Made by a program: the position numbers and the translations under genes. DNA of 64,000 bases from Pelomonas parva (GTDB lineage Bacteria; Pseudomonadota; Gammaproteobacteria; Burkholderiales; Burkholderiaceae_C). How positions within the stretch are numbered: position 1 is the first letter of the stretch; the number at the start of each line of letters is the position of its first letter. The notes under the pieces were generated by a model. That model was not told the DNA's origin. It worked only from the letters and a program-made list of their open reading frames with translations, and made no database searches. The stretch covers positions 744,001 to 808,000 of the forward strand of contig NZ_JBIGHV010000001.1 in the NCBI RefSeq assembly GCF_043555835.1, written 5' to 3'. Below are positions 1 through 8,928 of the stretch, one piece after another.

Positions 1-64
1 GAGGACAGAAATGCTTTAGTGCAGGATAGGCTGAGCACTGGCATTTGGATGACAAGCATCGCGA

Positions 65-367
65 ATGCTGGCAAGCAGCGTCTTCGGCTCGCCGGGTACT
101 CAGCTCTACGCTTGGCTCCGTCGCCGCTGCTTCTGGCACGGCCATCTTTGCCGGATTGCGCCAGGACCGAAATCAAATACCGCGTACTGGTCCCCAAAGC
201 TTGAGGCGAACCGATCTCGGGACCAACGGCACCGCGCCGCCCTTTTGGACCTCGGCTGGCAGGTCCTCGAGTTGTGGGAATGTGAAATCCGCGACCTGCA
301 GCAAACCGAGGAGCGCCTCTTGGCGTTCTTGCAATCCAACCTTGGACCTCCCCCGCCACCTCGCTGA
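65..367 (+). pseudogene. vsr: vsr remnant (very short patch repair endonuclease), C-terminal part
   Basis: The last 80 codons match the C-terminal half of Vsr DNA mismatch endonucleases: a CFWHGH metal/active-site block (codons from 128), then AYWSPKLEANRSRD, then a GWQVLELWECEIRD strand-helix ending. Vsr proteins are about 130-150 aa and nick T:G mismatches left by deaminated 5-methylcytosine. Here the N-terminal segment with the catalytic Asp (usual RPDI/V motif) is not found in any frame of positions 1-127, so the gene is truncated or internally deleted. Its position just before a C5-cytosine methyltransferase is the normal Vsr context. The real left limit is uncertain; the start given is only the first in-frame ATG. 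Confidence 0.7.
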
Positions 368-444
368 GCCTTGCCGAGCGGCCTGCGGCGTTCACCACCC
401 TGGTGTAAACTGGTGCATCAGCTCTTCAGTGTTCGGGGATAGCC

Positions 445-660
445 ATGCGCCCTCAGGCGAAACGCAATGACAGTGGGGCGCAAGAGCGCACTGTTCGTGC
501 TTCCATCAGCTTCCCGGAGGAGCAGTACCAAGTCCTGGAAAGGATTGCGGCAGAGAACAAAGTGTCTCTTGCCTGGGTCGTACGCGACGCGATCGACGGC
601 TACTTGAAGTCGAGATGGCCTCTCCTACCGCAAGGCCCCGACGCCGAAGACGCTAAGTAG
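445..660 (+). CDS. Small ribbon-helix-helix (CopG-like) DNA-binding protein
   Basis: A 71-aa protein. Residues 16-55 (RTVRASISFPEEQYQVLERIA, continuing to VVRDAIDGYLKSR) have the short beta strand plus two helices of the MetJ/Arc/CopG ribbon-helix-helix fold, which binds DNA as a dimer. It ends 14 bp before the GTG of the cytosine methyltransferase and is probably co-transcribed with it. A role as controller of the modification genes is a plausible inference; antitoxins share the fold, but no toxin gene is adjacent. Confidence 0.7.
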   Translation: MRPQAKRNDSGAQERTVRASISFPEEQYQVLERIAAENKVSLAWVVRDAIDGYLKSRWPLLPQGPDAEDAK

Positions 661-674
661 AGAAGCGAGAGCGC

Positions 675-1772
675 GTGAAGAAGAAATTTGAACAAGCCGG
701 TAGTGAGATCCGGGTGCTATCCCTGTTCTCAGGTTGCGGCGGCATGGACTTCGGTGTCGAGGCGGCTGGCGGCCACGTCATCTTCTCGAACGACATCATG
801 GTGGACGCCTGCAAGACGCTAGAGAAGTACTTTCCCGGCGCAGACATCCGCAACGCAGACATCTCTGGCATCCAGGCCTTCCCGGACGCAGACGTCGTTG
901 TTGGCGGCTATCCCTGCCAATCCTTTTCGATGGCCGGCAATCGGGATCCGGAGAAGGATGAGCGGACGAGCCTGTACAAGCAGTTCTTGCGCGTAGTCGG
1001 CATTGTCCGGCCCAGGTATTTTGTCGCCGAGAACGTATCCGGCCTAAAGCAGTTGAGCAGCGGGACATTCCTGAAAGAGCAGCTCGACGCTTACGGCAAG
1101 GCCGGCTACAACGTCACGTACAAGCTACTCAACGCCAAAGACTACGGCGTACCGCAGTCACGCAAGCGGCTATTCATCGTTGGCGTGAGGAAAGACCTTA
1201 ACCAAGCCTTCGAGTTTCCGAAGGAAACCCACGGAAAAACAACCAAGGCTTCAGGCCCCCTACTGCCGTATGCATCGCACGGCGACGCGATCAAGGGCCT
1301 CCCGTTGTGGCCAGCAGGCGAATTCTACGAACGCCCGCACGATCCGGAAGGCCACTTCTCCTGGTACTACATGTCCAGGAACCGGAAGGCCAAATGGGCT
1401 GATCCCGCCTTTACCGTCGTTGCCAACTGGAGGCACATCACGCTGCATCCAGCCAGCCCGGTGATGACTCTGACCTGGTCAAACCTCGCAGATGGATGGA
1501 AGCAGCGCTGGGATTTTTCCGATCAATACGAGCACTTGGAAGCCGACCCAAAGCGCAAAAAGCTGGATGAACCGCGCAGGCTGTCCTGGCGCGAATGTGC
1601 GCGCATCCAGACCTTCGATTCCAAGTTCACGCCAGTGGGCGAAACGGACTCGAAGTTCACCCAGATCGGAAACGCCGTGCCGCCAAAGCTTGCAGAGACC
1701 ATATTTACACACCTCTTCTCCGGTGAAGGCCTGGTGGCGCTCAGCGCCTCAGATTCCCGCAAGGCAGCTTAG
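675..1772 (+). CDS. DNA (cytosine-5-)-methyltransferase
   Basis: A 365-aa C5-MTase. Motif I is VLSLFSGCGGMDFG (residues 14-27). The catalytic motif IV is GGYPCQSFS, with Cys81 as the predicted nucleophile. Motif VI ENV is at 120-122, motif VIII is QSRKR, and motif X QIGNAVPP is near the C-terminus. Length is typical for bacterial m5C enzymes. The GTG start follows a weak purine-rich stretch, and the next in-frame starts would cut motif I. It lies between the RHH gene and the large N6-MTase/nuclease gene on the same strand. The target sequence cannot be read from the protein. It could belong to a type II restriction-modification system whose nuclease is one of the neighbours, or be solitary. 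Confidence 0.95.
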   Translation: MKKKFEQAGSEIRVLSLFSGCGGMDFGVEAAGGHVIFSNDIMVDACKTLEKYFPGADIRNADISGIQAFPDADVVVGGYPCQSFSMAGNRDPEKDERTSLYKQFLRVVGIVRPRYFVAENVSGLKQLSSGTFLKEQLDAYGKAGYNVTYKLLNAKDYGVPQSRKRLFIVGVRKDLNQAFEFPKETHGKTTKASGPLLPYASHGDAIKGLPLWPAGEFYERPHDPEGHFSWYYMSRNRKAKWADPAFTVVANWRHITLHPASPVMTLTWSNLADGWKQRWDFSDQYEHLEADPKRKKLDEPRRLSWRECARIQTFDSKFTPVGETDSKFTQIGNAVPPKLAETIFTHLFSGEGLVALSASDSRKAA

Positions 1773-1814
1773 AACTGAAATGCAATTGCCGAACGAGTCT
1801 GCGAAAGGATTGCT

Positions 1815-4800
1815 GTGAACGGGGCGACTACAACGGCATTCGTTAGCGCTGTCGTCTCTGCGGCCGAGATCTCTAAGAACGAGGCGCAGCTGCGGCACGA
1901 GTTAGAGAATGCGCTCGAGCAGGCTTGCGCCGAACTAGCTATTCCTTGGACACCGTTCCAGCTTGAACGCGCCCTCAAAGCGAAGGGGAAGACCACTAAG
2001 TTTGCCGACGTAGCGCACGGCGCTGTGGTCATCGAGTACGAACCCCCGAAGTCATTTGGCGGACGCGCAGGCGCGAAGGCAGTCCACGCACGGCAGCAGG
2101 CTGAAGAGTATGCAGAGCTGATCTCCGCCGAAGAGGGACGCGCCCTCCAAGAATACGTCCTGGTCGCATGGGACGGGGCGCACATCACTTTCGGACAGTT
2201 TGACGGCGTGGATGCGGCCTGGGAAGACGTTGCCTCTTTCGATAGGATCTCGGCTGAACGATTGCTCTCCGCACTTGAAAGCAACGGCCGTCCTCTAGTC
2301 CACCCACAGCTTTTACAATCATTGGTAGGGCCGGACTCGGAGTACGGTACTGCGCTGATCCCTGAGCTGTACGCCAGCATCTGCAGGGCGGATGCTTCAG
2401 CAGCCACCACGAAAACCAAGATGCTGTTTTCGGAATGGCGCAGGCTCTTTAGCCAAGTCGTAGGGTTCCAGCCTGCGCACATGAAAAAGCTGCTTGCCCG
2501 GCAGGAGATCTCGCACGACCAACCGTACCAAGAGAACCCCGCTGCATACCTATTTGCGCTCAACACGTACATCGCCATCATCGCGAAGCTGGTAGCTGCT
2601 TGCGCCCTTCCCAGGGCCAGCCAGGACGTGCTGGCGCCAGGAGTACCGGTGGCGGATCGGCTGCGGTCGGTGGAGACAGGTGAGCTGTTCGAGCACGCCG
2701 GTATTCTGAACATGCTCAGCGGAGATTTCTTTTCCTGGTACCTGGACGACAGCGGCTGGCTCCGCTTCCAAGCGCCTCTCGGCGCCATGCTGGGCAGGTT
2801 GGGCGGCGTTGACTTCACCGTATCGAAAAAGCACGCAGACACGACACGAGACCTGTTCAAAGGCATCTACGAACGATTCATCCCCCGAGAAGTCAGACAC
2901 GCGCTCGGCGAGTTCTACACGCCAGACTGGCTTGCAGAACACGGGATGGACCTGCTCGAATGGAAGCCGCATAATTCCTTGACCGATCCCACCTGCGGGT
3001 CGGGTACTTTCTTACTCGAAGCGATTCGACGCCGGCGCAAGGCCGACAGCGGCGCTACGGCCCAGTCGCTGCTTGCGGGCATCCACGGCATCGACCTAAA
3101 CCCTCTTGCGGTCCTCGCCGCGAAAGGGTCGCTTGCTGTCTTCCTGTCGCCCCACCTCGACCCCGCGCAGCCCATACGGCTTCCGGTCTATTTGGCGGAC
3201 GCCGTCTACCCGGCGGCCGTCGACCTCTTCTCGAACTACAGCCACGTCCTGCAAACGGAAGTTGGCCCCAGGGAATTTTCCGTCCCCGAAAGGATGATCG
3301 GACACCCAGACTTTTTCCGTGTCTTTGCGAAGGTACGGATGCTGATCGATGCGGACTATCACGCAGCAAAGATCTGCGGCTCGATCCTTGCCGACTTGCA
3401 AGCAATGGGTCTAGATCCATCCGATATCTCTATCGTCGGCACGACGGTGGGCAACTTGGTCGAACTCCATGACCAAGGGTGGAACGGTATCTGGTGTTCA
3501 ATTTTGGCCGATCGCTTTGCAGCAGGCGCGATTCCACCCGCCTCCCACATCTGCGGTAATCCGCCGTGGGTCAAGTGGAGCAACCTGCCAAAGGAGTATG
3601 CCCAGTCGATCCAAGAACATTGCCGAGGACTCGGCGTATTCAGTACTGACAGATGGGTGGGCGGCATCGAGTCTGACATCTCGACCGTAATTACCTACCA
3701 GGCCGTGAAGCACTACCTCGCGCGGGACGGGCGCCTAGGCTTCTTCCTACCCGGATCGGTGTTTACGACGGAATCCAGTGCAGGCTTTAGGCGCTTTTCA
3801 ATCGACAACGGCAGCTTGCATTGCCGCGTCTTGCTCGTTGAGGATTACCAAGACATCAAGCCGTTCGATGGAGTCAGCAACCACCCAACGTTCCTGATGC
3901 TTCAGCGAGACGCAGCGACTGCATTCCCTGTTCCCTACCGCTCATGGATCCCAAACCCGGATGGCAGCGCCGTTCAGCGGACCTATGCTTCGGCGGAGCA
4001 GTTTCGCTGTACTGCCAAACGAATTGACGGAGCTGCGGTACCAGTACCGGGCGGCGATGGAACGCGCCCATGGCTGGTCGGGTCTGCTCAAGACCACGCA
4101 GTGTTCTCGAAGGTTTTTGCGGCGGGCGCAAAGCCTGAGTACAAGGCGCGGAAAGGCGTCACAACCGATCGCAACGGCATCTTCTGGGTCCACGCCACGG
4201 GTGCGGTTGGGACCGGGCTGGTAACGGTGCAGAACGCAGCAGACATCGGCAAGACGAAGGGCATTCCCCAGATCACCGCACCAGTGGAATCAGAGCACCT
4301 CTTCCCACTTCTTCGCGGCCGCGGCGTTGCCCCGTTCAACGCTGTGCCGGAAGCAGACCTTCGCATCCTGGTCCCTCAACGCGGCATGCATGGCGACCCA
4401 AACCTTCCGACCTCGAGCCCGCACACATACAAGTTCCTCAATCGTTTCAAGAGCCACCTTGAACAGCGCTCCAGCCTCAAACGCTTCCAAAAGGGGCAGG
4501 AGTTCTATTCGCTATGGAGCACGGGCACCTACACGTTTGCTCCGTTCAAAGTGCTATGGCGCGAGATGGGGAACACCTTCGCTGCGGCATACATCGGTAG
4601 CGCAACGATCAAGCACGCGGGCGAAAAAACCGTTGTGCCTGACCACAAGCTCTATTTCATACCGCTTGAATCAGAGCCCGAGGCGGCTTACCTGACAGGT
4701 TTCTTAAACGCCCCGACCATTGCCAAGGCGGTGTCCGCTTACGCGGCGCAACTCAGCTTGGGTGCCAGCGTTGCAGAGTACCTCAACATCCCAAAGTTCG

Positions 4801-4928
4801 ACGAGGACAACGGGGAGATGTCTGCCATCGGCACTATCGCAATGGACCTGACGAACAGAGCAGGCGATGCGCAAGAATCGGACTTCGAACGGCTTGATTC
4901 GCATGTCCGGAAACTGCTTTCGATCTAG
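1815..4928 (+). CDS. Type IIG-like nuclease / N6-adenine DNA methyltransferase
   Basis: A 1037-aa protein. The N-terminal domain (about 20-130) has D65 and a VVIEYEPPKS strand (72-80) followed by a Gln-rich helix, the layout of the PD-(D/E)XK-like domain found in some Eco57I-type fused enzymes. The methyltransferase core has the SAM-binding motif DPTCGSGTFLLEA (from D391) and catalytic NPPW (about 582-585). The remaining 450 residues should contain target recognition. The GTG at 1815 has gaaagga six bases upstream. It follows the cytosine methyltransferase by 42 bp on the same strand. Likely a single-chain restriction-modification enzyme, or a PglX-like modification subunit. I could not confirm that the nuclease triad is complete, because the third ligand is ambiguous (E76 or K79). 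Confidence 0.8.
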   Translation: MNGATTTAFVSAVVSAAEISKNEAQLRHELENALEQACAELAIPWTPFQLERALKAKGKTTKFADVAHGAVVIEYEPPKSFGGRAGAKAVHARQQAEEYAELISAEEGRALQEYVLVAWDGAHITFGQFDGVDAAWEDVASFDRISAERLLSALESNGRPLVHPQLLQSLVGPDSEYGTALIPELYASICRADASAATTKTKMLFSEWRRLFSQVVGFQPAHMKKLLARQEISHDQPYQENPAAYLFALNTYIAIIAKLVAACALPRASQDVLAPGVPVADRLRSVETGELFEHAGILNMLSGDFFSWYLDDSGWLRFQAPLGAMLGRLGGVDFTVSKKHADTTRDLFKGIYERFIPREVRHALGEFYTPDWLAEHGMDLLEWKPHNSLTDPTCGSGTFLLEAIRRRRKADSGATAQSLLAGIHGIDLNPLAVLAAKGSLAVFLSPHLDPAQPIRLPVYLADAVYPAAVDLFSNYSHVLQTEVGPREFSVPERMIGHPDFFRVFAKVRMLIDADYHAAKICGSILADLQAMGLDPSDISIVGTTVGNLVELHDQGWNGIWCSILADRFAAGAIPPASHICGNPPWVKWSNLPKEYAQSIQEHCRGLGVFSTDRWVGGIESDISTVITYQAVKHYLARDGRLGFFLPGSVFTTESSAGFRRFSIDNGSLHCRVLLVEDYQDIKPFDGVSNHPTFLMLQRDAATAFPVPYRSWIPNPDGSAVQRTYASAEQFRCTAKRIDGAAVPVPGGDGTRPWLVGSAQDHAVFSKVFAAGAKPEYKARKGVTTDRNGIFWVHATGAVGTGLVTVQNAADIGKTKGIPQITAPVESEHLFPLLRGRGVAPFNAVPEADLRILVPQRGMHGDPNLPTSSPHTYKFLNRFKSHLEQRSSLKRFQKGQEFYSLWSTGTYTFAPFKVLWREMGNTFAAAYIGSATIKHAGEKTVVPDHKLYFIPLESEPEAAYLTGFLNAPTIAKAVSAYAAQLSLGASVAEYLNIPKFDEDNGEMSAIGTIAMDLTNRAGDAQESDFERLDSHVRKLLSI

Positions 4929-5032
4929 ATTGCCTACGCGAACCTGCGGACATCAAGCCGCCTCGGCAAGCGCGTCAGGCGTGAGGTGCCACAAATCCTC
5001 GGATGGGCTAGATCTCCGCACATACTGATCAG

Positions 5033-5962
5033 CTACGAGTACCGGGCACTCATCACAGCGCGAAGCGGTGCCCAGCGCGGTGCCAGCGCATGAAGCTGAT
5101 GAGCATCTGCCAGCCGAAGAAGGCGCAGCCGATCCACGATGATTGCGCCTCCCAAATCGCTCTCGTTGGCCCAGCCCCCATCGGCGTGGCGAAAATCAAG
5201 AGGCAAGAAGTAGTAGCTGGCCCAGGGATGCATGATGGGCATCTTCCACCCGAGCTTTGCATGGCTGGTCTCAAGCTGCTTGAACCGCCAATCCTCTTTG
5301 GAGCAGCCGCACTGCGCGAGGGCCGCTGGGATGCCCTTTCGGTCATCCGCCATGGGATGCCATGCAACAAGATCGATCCCGCCATCCCCGCTGTCGTTGC
5401 GTTTGAAGTCGCGGGCAACGAAGTTCACCCCTGCGCGGATATCGTGTGCCATCGCAGTCATCTTCGCCAACAGAGTGCCCTTATAACGAGCCCCAGCACC
5501 CCCTCCAGCACCAGTTGCGTGAACTTCAGAACCTACGGGAATGAGATGCCGAAATACCGCCAGTGAAAGTCCTTCAAAGTAGCGAGCGAGTTCGTTCCGC
5601 TCGCGAGTTGACTCGATATGGCGCAACAGCGATGCCAGGAGCAAGTGCAAATAGGAATGCTGCTGAGGAGTGCTCGGCGCTTCCCTAAGTTCGAGTGTGT
5701 CCTCGTCCGCACTTACCGCGAATGGGTAAACAGCATCTCCAAATTCGGTGCGTCGCGCCGCCGCGAAGCTGATCAGATCGCGCCATCGCGATTCCGGGTC
5801 GAACTTCCGATTCGCTGCCGTTGCCTCCACGCGTCTCGCGAGTCCCACTAGGTCACCGCGCGAGTAGCACCTGTCCGGATGAACCAATGCACGCAACTCG
5901 GCAAAGTCCGTCCACAAGTACGGATCGCCCGTATCGGGCGGCACTTCCAATGCGGTCAGCAT
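5033..5962 (-). CDS. Uncharacterised protein, possible restriction-endonuclease-like nuclease
   Basis: A 309-aa protein of no family I can name. Residues 192-200 read GDGGIDLVA, resembling the GDGGIDV strand with a metal-binding Asp in Mrr-type nucleases. Twenty residues later ALAQCGCS (Q217) sits where an E/QxK strand would be expected, but no Lys is present there. Residues 100-140 are helical (YLHLLLASLLRHI and ARYFEGLSLAVFRHL). It starts 6 bp after the stop of the ParB-like gene, so the two are an operon and probably functional partners. It is convergent with the methyltransferases. A role in restriction or anti-phage defence is inferred from the motif and location only. Confidence 0.6.
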   Translation of the reverse strand: MLTALEVPPDTGDPYLWTDFAELRALVHPDRCYSRGDLVGLARRVEATAANRKFDPESRWRDLISFAAARRTEFGDAVYPFAVSADEDTLELREAPSTPQQHSYLHLLLASLLRHIESTRERNELARYFEGLSLAVFRHLIPVGSEVHATGAGGGAGARYKGTLLAKMTAMAHDIRAGVNFVARDFKRNDSGDGGIDLVAWHPMADDRKGIPAALAQCGCSKEDWRFKQLETSHAKLGWKMPIMHPWASYYFLPLDFRHADGGWANESDLGGAIIVDRLRLLRLADAHQLHALAPRWAPLRAVMSARYS

Positions 5963-5968
5963 GCCCGG

Positions 5969-7084
5969 CTAGTCCTCTAGCTTCTCACGAATGTACGTTC
6001 GCACGTCGCGCGCGCCCTCTGCTAGCTTCTCGGCTTGGCTCAAGTGGTCACGCGTAAGCGGCTTCGTGTCGGGCAGCATGTTCCACACGATGGAAATCTG
6101 CTTTTGAGCCTCGTCGAGCGCATTGTTAAGGGCTTGCTGCGGGCCTTCGCTATACAGATACGCGGTATTCAGATCGCGCGTCTTAGCCAACATTGCCGCA
6201 GCATGCTTACTACTCACAATCTCGGCCAGCTTGCCGATGTTCCGAGACTCGCCAATGATGGTTCGCCCTTGCTGATCTTTGGGGAACAGCCAGCTAAAGA
6301 GCATCTGCAGGCGATCATCCTTGAGCGCAGACATTTCGAAATCGTCCCGCGACGAAAGACCCAGCCAGTCAGTAATCTTTTTGTAGTTGAGGGCCGTAGT
6401 TAGGTACGAAAACTCTACGTCCTTGGACTCCATGGGAAGCATGAAGAACTTCGCATCTTGAGCCGTGTGATAAAGCTGTAAGCCGGTGAGAAGTTGCCCC
6501 ACATAGTCTGCACGGCTTCCAATGTCTCTGGCCAAAACTCGAAGCAACTCGCTCTTAGGCAAGCGCTTGTAGAACTCTTGGCGGATGTCCATCAGGTACT
6601 GGGCCTTCGACAGCGAGTCCCATTCCTTGATGCCGGTGATATGCCGGTATCCCAGGTAGCGCATTGATGACCGGCGATCCGGATATTCAATGCACGGCAG
6701 TTCGACAGGCGGCTCAACAGAGGCGGCCTCACGAAGCTCTGCAATGCTAGACCTACGGCGCGCCGGAGGCTCAAACTGTCGGTTTAGTAGTTTGACGGCC
6801 GCAAGCCGCCGGTTGCCTTCTACGACGATCAGCCGGCCGCCTTCTCGCGTGACAAGCAGCGGCTCTCCCTCAAAGTAGCCCTTCTGACCAATCGACGCCA
6901 TCAGATCCTGAACGCCTTCGTCATCGAGCATTTCCTCGATTACCTGCTTGTCTTCAATCGCGTTGTTGAGCCGATAAAAGCGCGGATTCTTTGGGTCGAA
7001 ATGCAGGTCCCTGGTCTTGAACCTGACAATAGGCGGCGGTGCTGCAGCCGCGGCCTGGGCAGAGGGTGTGCTTGTTTTAGCCAT
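5969..7084 (-). CDS. ParB/Spo0J N-terminal-domain protein of a defence-type pair
   Basis: A 371-aa protein. A Pro/Ala-rich start is followed at 20-120 by the ParB/sulfiredoxin nucleotide-binding fold: VRFKTRDLHFDPKNPRF, then LMASIGQKGYFEGEPLLV, then the signature VVEGNRRLAAVKLL (E89-GNRR-L100). A second conserved block, RHITGIKEWDSLSKAQ, is near 160. True chromosome-partitioning ParB has a helix-turn-helix and a C-terminal dimer domain; neither is obvious here and no parA is adjacent, so this is not a segregation gene. In defence islands, ParB-fold proteins act as NTP-dependent switches or nucleases; that is analogy only. It is first gene of the two-gene minus-strand unit. The 240 bp upstream (7085-7324) hold only a possible 29-codon leader ORF. 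Confidence 0.8.
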   Translation of the reverse strand: MAKTSTPSAQAAAAAPPPIVRFKTRDLHFDPKNPRFYRLNNAIEDKQVIEEMLDDEGVQDLMASIGQKGYFEGEPLLVTREGGRLIVVEGNRRLAAVKLLNRQFEPPARRRSSIAELREAASVEPPVELPCIEYPDRRSSMRYLGYRHITGIKEWDSLSKAQYLMDIRQEFYKRLPKSELLRVLARDIGSRADYVGQLLTGLQLYHTAQDAKFFMLPMESKDVEFSYLTTALNYKKITDWLGLSSRDDFEMSALKDDRLQMLFSWLFPKDQQGRTIIGESRNIGKLAEIVSSKHAAAMLAKTRDLNTAYLYSEGPQQALNNALDEAQKQISIVWNMLPDTKPLTRDHLSQAEKLAEGARDVRTYIREKLED

Positions 7085-7324
7085 TGTGCTCAGGGTTTGA
7101 CGTCGATCTGCGCGGCCGGCCCAGATGCGGCCAGACCGGCCGCGCCCAGGAGAATAGGGATGATTTTGGCTGCTGGCATTATGAGGTAGCAGAAATGAGA
7201 TGTCGGCGGGCCTTCCTGATCAGCCGTCCCCTCTATAGCCTGAGATCGACTGCCGCAGCGGGGCATGCAGAAGGCAGCCCTAGGGGGATGGGATTTTCCG
7301 CCCTGGGCAACAGCGGTCTCTTGA

Positions 7325-8767
7325 TCAGTCACGGGGCACGACGTTTAAGGCGACCAGCAAAGCGTCTAACCGTTCCCCCAGGCGCTCCCAAGCTTCACGC
7401 TTCTCCGCTGCGTAGTCATGATGCAGATAGGCTCTGCGGACACGGCTCCCGGCTAACACATGATTTTGGCATCGATCAATCAGATCGAGTGACACGCCCA
7501 ACTGCTGCATCATGGTGGCGCCGGTGCGCCGTAAGTCGTGGGGCGTCCACGCGCCCGCCGCTCCCTCTGACAGCGTGAGCGAGTTGTCATGCTTGCGGTG
7601 CGCCAACGGCCCGGCGCGCTTCTTGAACTGTGTTTGGCGATCGCCGATCTGCTTGGACACGCTCTTCACGCAGACGTGGTGCGCTGGCGCTTCACCAGTC
7701 GCCGCTCGGGCGGGGAAGCAAAACGGCGTGTCACCGGTCAGCGCATGCAGCGCCTTGAACTGCCGCAGCGCGAATGGCGACAGGTAGACCTTCCAGCTGA
7801 CGCGTGTCTTGGTGTTCTCTCCCGGCACAAACCACTCGCCGATCTGTAGGTTCACGTGCTCCCAACGGGCCATCAACAGCTCGCCGATTCGGCAGAGCGT
7901 GCCCAGGCAAATCCACAGAGCGAGCTGCGTCTCCTTCTTCAGCGGACGATCAGTCCCGTACTTCTGTCCAGCTGGCGTCGCTGCATAGGCGGCCTCCATG
8001 TCTGCGAGTTTTGCGTGCAGCTCGCGCAACTCATCGGGGGACAACACGCGGTCACGCTCTGCGTCTGGATCGCATCCGTGCGGCAGCAACTTTGCCAACT
8101 CGACCAGCTTGGTCGGATTGCCTTCGATCATGAGCGCGCGCCAGGGCTTGCGAGCTTCTGCCCAAGCAAACAACTGCACCAGATCGGCATAGATCCGCGA
8201 GGCCATGCGATAGGTGCCTCGGCTGATTACGGCGCGCAGCACCGCGCGGATGTCGCCTTCGTCCACCAACCGCACGGGCTTTCTACCAATGAGCGGCAGC
8301 ACGTCCTTCTCGAAGCTGCGCTGCAATTCGCCGTTCTCACCTGCACGTTTCACGCCGTCCCGCAACCACACTTCGAACATCGCTCGAAGCGGAAGATCCT
8401 CGGCCTGGTGACGGGCGGCCTCCGCAATAGTCGCCTCGACCTTGGCCTGCGCTTCGATCTTTGCGGCTCGCTTGGCGTCGGTCGGCTTCACGCCGTCTTT
8501 GATCAGCGCCCTCGCCCGATCACGCTCGACACGAATCGCTTCAAGACTTGTAGCGGGCCAGCTGCCGCAGTAGTGCCAGGTCACTTTGCCCTCCCACTTG
8601 AAGGCATACCGGAACGGCAGAAAGACGGCGCCGCCGTCCGATAAACGGACCTCCCCGCTCAATCCGTCGCCGTCGCTCAGGGTGTCGCGCTTCCAGCCGG
8701 CCGGCACGGACTCCAGCTCTTTCACGGTCCAGCGTCGGCCTTTTCCTTGCCTCGGATACCGAGTCAC
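7325..8767 (-). CDS. Tyrosine recombinase / phage-type integrase
   Basis: About 480 aa. The N-terminal part holds the DUF4102-like arm-binding segment (VKELESVPAGWKRD, later YCGSWPATSLEAIRVERDRA). The C-terminal catalytic domain has an Arg in LCRIGELLMARW, the box HDLRRTGATMMQQLG, and NHVLAGSRVRRAYLHHDY with the likely nucleophile Tyr in RAYLHH. I chose the GTG at 8767 because GGAGGGG lies just upstream; an ATG at 8857 would add 30 residues that read through a tandem repeat. It is the terminal gene of the element, next to the tRNA-Pro 3' fragment at 8929-8975, as expected for an enzyme that inserts into a tRNA 3' end. Confidence 0.93.
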   Translation of the reverse strand: MTRYPRQGKGRRWTVKELESVPAGWKRDTLSDGDGLSGEVRLSDGGAVFLPFRYAFKWEGKVTWHYCGSWPATSLEAIRVERDRARALIKDGVKPTDAKRAAKIEAQAKVEATIAEAARHQAEDLPLRAMFEVWLRDGVKRAGENGELQRSFEKDVLPLIGRKPVRLVDEGDIRAVLRAVISRGTYRMASRIYADLVQLFAWAEARKPWRALMIEGNPTKLVELAKLLPHGCDPDAERDRVLSPDELRELHAKLADMEAAYAATPAGQKYGTDRPLKKETQLALWICLGTLCRIGELLMARWEHVNLQIGEWFVPGENTKTRVSWKVYLSPFALRQFKALHALTGDTPFCFPARAATGEAPAHHVCVKSVSKQIGDRQTQFKKRAGPLAHRKHDNSLTLSEGAAGAWTPHDLRRTGATMMQQLGVSLDLIDRCQNHVLAGSRVRRAYLHHDYAAEKREAWERLGERLDALLVALNVVPRD

Positions 8768-8778
8768 AACCCCTCCAA

Positions 8779-8802
8779 TGGGTAAACCAGTGGGTAAACC
8801 AG
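8779..8802. repeat. 12-bp direct repeat, two copies (TGGGTAAACCAG)
   Basis: TGGGTAAACCAG occurs twice head to tail, directly upstream of the preferred integrase start and 127 bp from the attachment core. Tandem repeats in this place are common in tRNA-targeted elements and are candidate arm-type integrase binding sites. The role is inferred. Confidence 0.5.
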
Positions 8803-8928
8803 CGCCGGGCTTTCGGCAAATCTCGCTAGACGCCTTGGGACACAAGGATAGACGCAACCGATTGATTTACAAGAACATTTTTAGTCCCAGAGCGTCCCAC
8901 CACATCCCGCCAGATTTCCTTCTTAATC

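Noticed and set aside
5969..7084. Chromosome or plasmid partition ParB
   Set aside because: No parA or centromere-like repeats nearby, no clear helix-turn-helix, and it is coupled to an unknown nuclease-like gene.
7090..7179. 29-codon ORF (PAAKIIPILLGAAGLAASGP) just before the ParB-like gene
   Set aside because: It could be a coupled leader peptide, but there is no ribosome-binding site and it is too short to support.
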